DNA of 9,234 bases. It comes from Planctomycetota bacterium. GTDB taxonomy: Bacteria > Planctomycetota > UBA1135 > GCA-002686595. The DNA is taken from assembly GCA_022447405.1 (NCBI GenBank), contig JAKVCE010000057.1:1-9234 (forward strand), read 5' to 3'. This document shows, in pieces, positions 1-4,547 of this stretch (positions within the stretch are counted from its first letter, which is position 1; each line of letters begins with the position of its first letter). The notes under the pieces were generated by a model. The model did no database searches. It was given only the letters and a program-made list of their open reading frames with translations, and was not told where the DNA came from. A program made the position numbers and the translations under genes.

Positions 1-83
1 CCCTCCCCCCTGGCCTCGCCGGGGGCCACCGGGGGCGGGCCCCCCACGGCGGCTTGGGGGGGGGGTTCCACCCCCGGGTTTAC
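1..83. other. Probably degraded sequence at the contig end, inside selA
   Basis: This stretch is dominated by runs of C and G, including an 11-base G run near 56-66 and many 5- and 6-base runs. Read on the minus strand it gives a Pro/Gly-rich tail (VNPGVEPPPQAAVGGPPPV, residues 245-263) exactly where SelA proteins continue with a G-F-T-x-E-V-type strand and then a helix. Isolated letters such as the Q-A-A-V stay plausible for SelA. That fits a real selA sequence with base-call errors towards C/G better than a frameshift or a new domain. The protein sequence here should not be trusted. Confidence 0.6.
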
Positions 84-815
84 CCCCACGACGCGGTAGT
101 TGCTCGTGTGGACCTTCAAGAGGAGGCCCGTGTTCTCAGAGAGCTTCTCGGCGTAGTCCGAGAGGCGCGTGCGGTTCGTCGTGCCAGCCTCCACGAGCTT
201 CGCGCCCGCGCGCTCCATCACGGCCGGCACGCGGAAGGAGCCGCCGATCTCGACGAGCTCGCCGCGGCTCACCACCGCCTCGCGGTTCCGCGCGAAGGTC
301 GACAGGACGAGCATCACCGCGCCCGCGCAGTTGTTCACCACGATCCCAGCCTCAGCGCCCGTGAGCTCACAGACGAGAGAGGCCAGGTGGTCGTCGCGGC
401 GGTTGCGCTGGCCCGTCTCGCGGTCTACCTCGAGGACGCAGTAGCCAGACGCCGCGCGGCGCATCGCCTCGGCAGCCTCCGGGTGCACCGGGGCGCGACC
501 GAGGCCTGTGTGGAGGACGACGCCCGTGGCGTTCACGACCGGGACGACCCCGGCCCGAGCTTCGGTCGCCAGGCGCTCCGTGAGCGCGGCGGCGGCTCCC
601 CCAGCGGCGAGGGCTTCGGAGAGGCTCTCCGCGTCGAGGCGGCCCTTGCCGATCTCGGCCCGCCAGCCGTCGAGGATCTCGCCCAGGGCGCGCACGAGGC
701 GCTCGTGGGGCATGTTGGCGCCTGCCTGGGCCACGGCCTCGTCCCTCAGGAGCTCGTCCACAGAGGGCAGGAGACGGAAGGCGGCCTGGCGCGCGTCAGA
801 GTTCGGGGAAGACAT
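1..815 (-). CDS. selA: L-seryl-tRNA(Sec) selenium transferase (selenocysteine synthase), N-terminal part, cut by the window edge
   Basis: Cytoplasmic PLP enzyme that converts Ser-tRNA(Sec) to Sec-tRNA(Sec) with selenophosphate. The reading frame is open from the ATG at 815 to base 1 (271 codons) and lacks the C-terminal part; E. coli SelA is about 463 residues. Motifs seen: an N-terminal helical region (1-90), NATGVVLHTGLGRAP (95-109), a Y-C-V-L-E-V-D-R-E-T-G stretch (125-135), ELTGAEAGIVVNN (150-162), RGELVEIGGSFR (184-195), GTTNRT (211-216) and KVHTSNYR (234-241). These match SelA in order and spacing. The PLP-binding lysine lies beyond the edge. The start is well fixed: two in-frame TAG codons lie just upstream (near 827-832), and no earlier in-frame start follows them. 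No Shine-Dalgarno is visible. Residue 163 is Cys, where my recollection of the family is Asn. After Gly244 the protein stops resembling SelA; see the entry for 1-83. The identification is firm. Confidence 0.95.
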   Translation of the reverse strand, partial: MSSPNSDARQAAFRLLPSVDELLRDEAVAQAGANMPHERLVRALGEILDGWRAEIGKGRLDAESLSEALAAGGAAAALTERLATEARAGVVPVVNATGVVLHTGLGRAPVHPEAAEAMRRAASGYCVLEVDRETGQRNRRDDHLASLVCELTGAEAGIVVNNCAGAVMLVLSTFARNREAVVSRGELVEIGGSFRVPAVMERAGAKLVEAGTTNRTRLSDYAEKLSENTGLLLKVHTSNYRVVGVNPGVEPPPQAAVGGPPPVAPGEARGE

Positions 816-853
816 GACATCCGAAGACTACTACGCAGCAGTACACTCGTGCC
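816..853. promoter_or_regulatory. Divergent selA/recJ promoter region with near-leaderless -10 candidates
   Basis: Only 38 bp separate the two divergent start codons, so both promoters must sit here or inside the genes. On the plus strand TACACT (842-847) has the TANNNT form and ends six bases before the recJ ATG, so a standard start point would fall on the A of the ATG itself. On the minus strand TAGTCT (830-825) would place the selA start point about three bases before its ATG. Neither gene has a Shine-Dalgarno, which agrees with leaderless or nearly leaderless messages. No convincing -35 box is seen for either, and a TANNNT hexamer alone is easily matched by chance. Confidence 0.35.
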
Positions 854-2617
854 ATGTCGTCTGTCACGACCTCCCAGAATTGGAAGCTACGAGAGCTCGA
901 TACCGCCCTCGGAGACGAATTGGCGCGGGGTACGGGCCAGCCGCCGCTCGTAGGGAGGCTCCTCACCGCCCGAGGAATTGAGCGCCTCGAGGCCGCCCAG
1001 ACGCACCTCCAGCCCAACTTCGCCGGCCTCCACGATCCCGGCACCTTGCCCGGCATGGAGGCCGCCACAGCGCGCCTGGCGCAGGCCATCGAGGACGGTG
1101 AGACCATCCTCATCCACGGGGACTACGACGTGGACGGGGCGACCGGCACCACCATCCTTGTACGCCTCCTCCGGCTTCTCGACGCGAACGTGGTCTGGCA
1201 CATCCCCAACCGCTTCACCGACGGCTACGCCTTCGGCGACCACTCCATCCGGAAGGCCCAAGAGACCGGCGCGACCCTCGTCATCAGCGTCGACAACGGC
1301 ACCTCCAGCCTCGAGACGATCACCGAGCTCAAGGAGCTCGGCATCGACACCATCGTCACCGACCACCACGAGCCACCGACCGGCGACCTCCCGCCCGCCG
1401 TCGCGATCGTGAACCCGAAGCTCCCGGACTCCGAGTATCCCTTCCGCGAGCTCTGCGGCGGCGCCGTCGCCTTCAAGCTCGCCTGGGGCCTCTGCCAGAG
1501 GATCAGCGGCGCAGAGCGCGTGCGCCCAGAGCTCGCCGACTTCCTCCGAGACAGCATGGCCTATGTCGCCATCGCCACCTTCTGCGACGTCGTCCCCCTG
1601 GAGGACGAGAACCGCATCCTCGCCCACTTCGGCCTGCGCTCCCTCGCCGGCACGAACATCGCAGGCCTGCGCGCGCTGCTCGAGGTCTCTGGCCTCGACG
1701 ACGGGCGCAAGCTGCGCGGCGACCACATCGGCTTCCAGGTCGGCCCGCGCATCAACGCCCCCGGACGGCTCGAGACCTCGGCCAAGACCGTCGAGGTCCT
1801 CCTCTCCGATGACAAGGACGAGGCGCGGCGACTGGCGAGGGCGATGGAAGAGCTGAACCGGACCCGCAAGGAGATGCAGACCGCGATCTCCCAAGAGGTG
1901 GTGGAACTCGCGGGCGAGCTCGGTCCCGCGAGCGAGGCGCCCGTCGCCTTCCTCGCCCGCGAGAGCTGGCACCAAGGCCTCGTCGGCATCGTCGCAGCCC
2001 GCGTCGCCGAGACCCTCAACCGGCCCTCCTTCATCGCCCACATCGAGGGCGACGAGACCGTCGGCAGCGTCCGCTCCGTCCCCGGGGTCGACGCCCTGGA
2101 GATCTTGCGCGGCGCCGAAGGGATCTACACCAAGGGCGGCGGACACGCGGCGGCTGCGGGCTTCACCGTGCCCACCGAGAAGATCGACGAGATGCGCGCG
2201 GCGCTCTACGCCAAGACCTTCGAGCTCTACCCCGGCGGCGTCTTCCCCGAGCGCCCGCTCTGGATCGACGCCGAGCTCGACATCACCGAGGTCAACTCCG
2301 AGAACATCCTCTGCCTCGACGCCCTCGAGCCCTACGGGCAAGGGAACGAGGCGCCGGTCTTCGTCTCCCGCGACCTGCGCCTCGCCGAGCCGCCGCGGAT
2401 CATCGGCGCGGACAAGACCCACCTCATGCTCAAGTTCAGGAGCGGCAGCTACACCATCAAGGCCATGGCCTTCGGCATGGCGCACCGCTTCGACGAGCTC
2501 GAGATGGGCCAGCCCATCCACGCCGTGTACCGCCACAGCTGGAACACCTTCCGCGGCCAGACCAACCTCGAGCTCCAGCTCATCGACTTCGCCTGCGGGA
2601 CATGCCCCCTCGACTGA
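854..2617 (+). CDS. recJ: Single-stranded-DNA-specific 5'-3' exonuclease RecJ
   Basis: Cytoplasmic DHH-superfamily exonuclease that degrades single-stranded DNA 5' to 3' in recombination and repair. At 587 residues it is close to the usual RecJ length (E. coli 577). The full domain order is present. The DHH phosphoesterase core has HGDYDVDG (88-95), VDNG (146-149), the DHH triplet (170-172) and the A-T-F-C-D-V-V-P-L metal motif with Asp245. RecJ-type motifs follow: GPRINAPGRLETS (297-309), WHQGLVGIVAAR (372-383) and the DHHA1 GGGH (428-431). Then comes the C-terminal OB fold opening with LEPYGQGNEAPVF (491-503). All expected metal ligands are visible, so the enzyme should be active. The ATG at 854 is the first in-frame start after the stop at 815-817 and has no Shine-Dalgarno. 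The extreme C-terminus carries a C-x-x-C pair (581-584), encoded mostly in or just before the overlap with the next gene. It probably heads an operon with the next two genes. Confidence 0.96.
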   Translation: MSSVTTSQNWKLRELDTALGDELARGTGQPPLVGRLLTARGIERLEAAQTHLQPNFAGLHDPGTLPGMEAATARLAQAIEDGETILIHGDYDVDGATGTTILVRLLRLLDANVVWHIPNRFTDGYAFGDHSIRKAQETGATLVISVDNGTSSLETITELKELGIDTIVTDHHEPPTGDLPPAVAIVNPKLPDSEYPFRELCGGAVAFKLAWGLCQRISGAERVRPELADFLRDSMAYVAIATFCDVVPLEDENRILAHFGLRSLAGTNIAGLRALLEVSGLDDGRKLRGDHIGFQVGPRINAPGRLETSAKTVEVLLSDDKDEARRLARAMEELNRTRKEMQTAISQEVVELAGELGPASEAPVAFLARESWHQGLVGIVAARVAETLNRPSFIAHIEGDETVGSVRSVPGVDALEILRGAEGIYTKGGGHAAAAGFTVPTEKIDEMRAALYAKTFELYPGGVFPERPLWIDAELDITEVNSENILCLDALEPYGQGNEAPVFVSRDLRLAEPPRIIGADKTHLMLKFRSGSYTIKAMAFGMAHRFDELEMGQPIHAVYRHSWNTFRGQTNLELQLIDFACGTCPLD

Positions 2618-3579
2618 TCCTCCTCGCTGGGCTCTTAGGAGCGGCCTGCGCCGTGACCGAGCCGACGGCAGAGCGCGCGGTCCAGAGCCAGGGCGCCGCC
2701 TCCACCGGGGCCGCCGCGCCAGGCGCGAAGATCGTCCACATGGAGATGCGCTACGAGGTCGAGGCGCCGGGCGACACCCAGCGCGCGCGCTTCCTCCTGC
2801 TCGTGCCGAAGGACCTCCCAGGCAGGCAGCGGGTCCAGAGCCTCGAGTGGATCCTCCCGCCCACGAAGACCTACGAGCGCGCAGGCGGCCTCGAGGCCGA
2901 GTGGATCTTCGATGAGCCCAAGGGGAGCTTCGAGCTCGGCTGCGTCCTCAGCGTGGAGCTCTCCCCCTTCGACCTCTCGCGCCCGAGCGTGGACATCGAG
3001 ACAGACCCCGTCGTCCTCGACACCTACCTGCGAGACGAGGAGTTCCTGGAGAAGCACACGCCTCGCGTAGCGCGCGCAGCGAGAGAGCTCGCGCCGACGA
3101 AGGCCGAGGGCCTCGAGCTCTTGCGCGCGCTCTTTGGAGGCACCCTCTTCGAGCTCGAGAACCACGGCTTCATCAAGGCCGAGCGCGGCGCGAACCGCGC
3201 CCTCAAGATGGGCGGCGGCGACTGCACCGACTTCTCAGACGTCCTGGTCGCCCTCTGCCGCGGCCGCGGGCTCCCGGCGCGCCACGTGCGCGGCATGCTC
3301 GCGCGGCCCTTCTCGGCTGAGGACACCCCCAAGCACTCTTGGGTCGAGGTGCACCTCCCCGAGCGAGGCTGGGTCCGCGTCGACCCCTTCTTCACCAAGC
3401 TCGAGCACACGAGCTTCGAAGAGCTCCCCAACCAGTACGTCTCGGTGAGCTACGACCGCAACGAAGAGGTCGAGAACTTCTGGCGCTACTGGTACTGGGG
3501 TGACGCCATCACCGTCACGGAGCGCCTCGACCTCGGCCACGGGACCTGGACCGAGACCGTCGGACCGCAGAAGGACTGA
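2602..3579 (+). CDS. Transglutaminase-like lipoprotein
   Basis: Predicted exported protein of 325 residues with a papain-like transglutaminase-core fold. The N-terminus is a short hydrophobic signal (residues 4-15) ending G-A-A-C with Cys16. This resembles a lipobox, although Gly at -3 is not the preferred residue. An Ala/Gly-rich linker follows (about 27-42), then a beta-rich region (44-135) resembling the N-terminal domain often found before bacterial transglutaminase cores. The catalytic triad is visible: Cys208 in GGGDCTDFSDVL, His245 in KHSWVEV and Asp261 in GWVRVDPF. The residues around the Cys (G-D-C-T-x-F/H-S) and the G-L-P-A-R-x-V-x-G that follows are typical of the family. It should therefore be a cysteine protease, amidase or cross-linking enzyme on the periplasmic side; the substrate cannot be read from sequence. 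The start overlaps the recJ end by 16 bp with no good Shine-Dalgarno, which points to translational coupling. The family is clear, the function is not. Confidence 0.85.
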   Translation: MPPRLILLAGLLGAACAVTEPTAERAVQSQGAASTGAAAPGAKIVHMEMRYEVEAPGDTQRARFLLLVPKDLPGRQRVQSLEWILPPTKTYERAGGLEAEWIFDEPKGSFELGCVLSVELSPFDLSRPSVDIETDPVVLDTYLRDEEFLEKHTPRVARAARELAPTKAEGLELLRALFGGTLFELENHGFIKAERGANRALKMGGGDCTDFSDVLVALCRGRGLPARHVRGMLARPFSAEDTPKHSWVEVHLPERGWVRVDPFFTKLEHTSFEELPNQYVSVSYDRNEEVENFWRYWYWGDAITVTERLDLGHGTWTETVGPQKD

Positions 3580-3594
3580 GCGGTCGGCCGCGCA

Positions 3595-4533
3595 ATGAAG
3601 ACCGCACTCCTCTCGCTCCCCCACGGCTCGCTCGGCGGCAACCGCACCACCGCGCTGCGCTGGGCCAAGCTCCTGCGCGAGCTCGGCTGGCACGTCGCCC
3701 GCGCCTCCGTGCGAGAGCAGCCCGAGGCGCAGCTCGTCCTCGCCCTGCACGCGGCCCACACCCGAGAGGAGGTGGAGGAGCTCCTCAGGCTGCACCCGGC
3801 GGCGAAGCTCGTCGTCGCCTGCACGGGCACGGACCTCTACGAAGCCCGCGAGGAGTCCCAGCCCCTGCTCGATCGCGCTGACAGGGTGGTCGTCCTCCAA
3901 GACCGCATGCTCGCCGAGCTCAGCGAGCCCCAGCGAGCGCGGGCGCGGCTCATCTACCAGTCCGCTCCAGCCCTGGAAGACCCTCCCAGCCCTCCCTCAG
4001 ATCACCTGCGCGTCGCCCTCATCGCCAGCGTCCGTCCGGTGAAGGACCCGCTGCTCGCGGCGCGAGCAGCGCGCATGCTCCCCGACACCTCCCGGGTCCG
4101 GATCGTCCACCTCGGCGAAGCCATCGACCCGGCCCTCACAGAGGAGGTGCGGCGGGAGTCCGCGGAGAACCCGCGCTATGAGTGGCGCGGCCACGGCTCA
4201 AGGCTCGAGGCGCTGCGGCTCATCGCGGGCTCGCACGCTGCCCTGCTGCCCTCCAAGAGCGAGGGCGGCGCGAGCCTGATTACGGAGGCCCTCGCGGCCG
4301 GCACCCCCATCCTCGCGAGCGACGCGCCCGGGAACGTCGGGCTCCTCGGCGAGGACCACCCCGGGCTCTTCCCACGGGGCGACGCAGAGGCGCTCAGCGA
4401 GCTCCTCGATCGCGCAGAGTCTGAGGAGGGCTTCCTGCAGATCCTCCGTGAGCGCTCAGGAGAGCGCGCCTGGATCGCCTCCACCGACCGCGAGCGGGCG
4501 GCGTGGCAAGAGCTCCTCGCAGAGCTCTTCTGA
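3595..4533 (+). CDS. senB: SenB-like glycosyltransferase (TIGR04348 type), putative selenosugar synthase
   Basis: A 312-residue GT-B glycosyltransferase without a signal peptide or membrane segment. It resembles SenB/TIGR04348 rather than a generic GT4 enzyme: the N-terminal GNRTTALRWAKLLRELGW (15-32), LVLALHAAHTREE (47-59), CTGTDLYEA (76-84), the A-D-R-V-V-V-L-Q strand (95-102) and YQSAP (121-125) follow that family's order. The C-terminal half has SVRPVKDPLLAARAARMLP (145-163) with Arg147 and Lys150 as likely phosphate contacts, ENPRYEWRG (191-199), the EX7E nucleotide-sugar motif (Glu223 to Glu231, in SEGGASLITEAL) and VGLLGEDHPGLFPRGD (248-263). Characterised SenB joins selenophosphate and a UDP-sugar into a selenosugar on the way to selenoneine. 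It lies 15 bp after the lipoprotein gene, and selA is divergent from the same cluster, which supports a selenium role. No senA or senC is present here. Alternative: a family member with another nucleophile. The gene ends 14 bp from the convergent beta-helix gene, with no clear terminator between. Confidence 0.8.
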   Translation: MKTALLSLPHGSLGGNRTTALRWAKLLRELGWHVARASVREQPEAQLVLALHAAHTREEVEELLRLHPAAKLVVACTGTDLYEAREESQPLLDRADRVVVLQDRMLAELSEPQRARARLIYQSAPALEDPPSPPSDHLRVALIASVRPVKDPLLAARAARMLPDTSRVRIVHLGEAIDPALTEEVRRESAENPRYEWRGHGSRLEALRLIAGSHAALLPSKSEGGASLITEALAAGTPILASDAPGNVGLLGEDHPGLFPRGDAEALSELLDRAESEEGFLQILRERSGERAWIASTDRERAAWQELLAELF

Positions 4534-4547
4534 GGCCCAGCCCTCTT

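Noticed and set aside
54..953. 300-codon plus-strand frame opposite selA, extending into recJ
   Set aside because: The minus strand encodes clear SelA motifs throughout. The plus frame is Arg/Ala/His-rich without domains and overlaps the start of recJ.
887..2536. Long open frame (549 codons) on the minus strand opposite recJ
   Set aside because: Its translation is low-complexity, rich in E, D, G, A, V and L, with no recognisable domain. The plus strand carries every RecJ motif; this is the usual antisense shadow in high-GC DNA.
2615..2617. recJ TGA as a selenocysteine codon, given selA nearby
   Set aside because: RecJ is complete at this point with normal length, the downstream frame shows no conserved extension, and no SECIS-like hairpin is evident just after it. 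The TGA at 4531-4533 ending the SenB-like gene was rejected for the same reasons.
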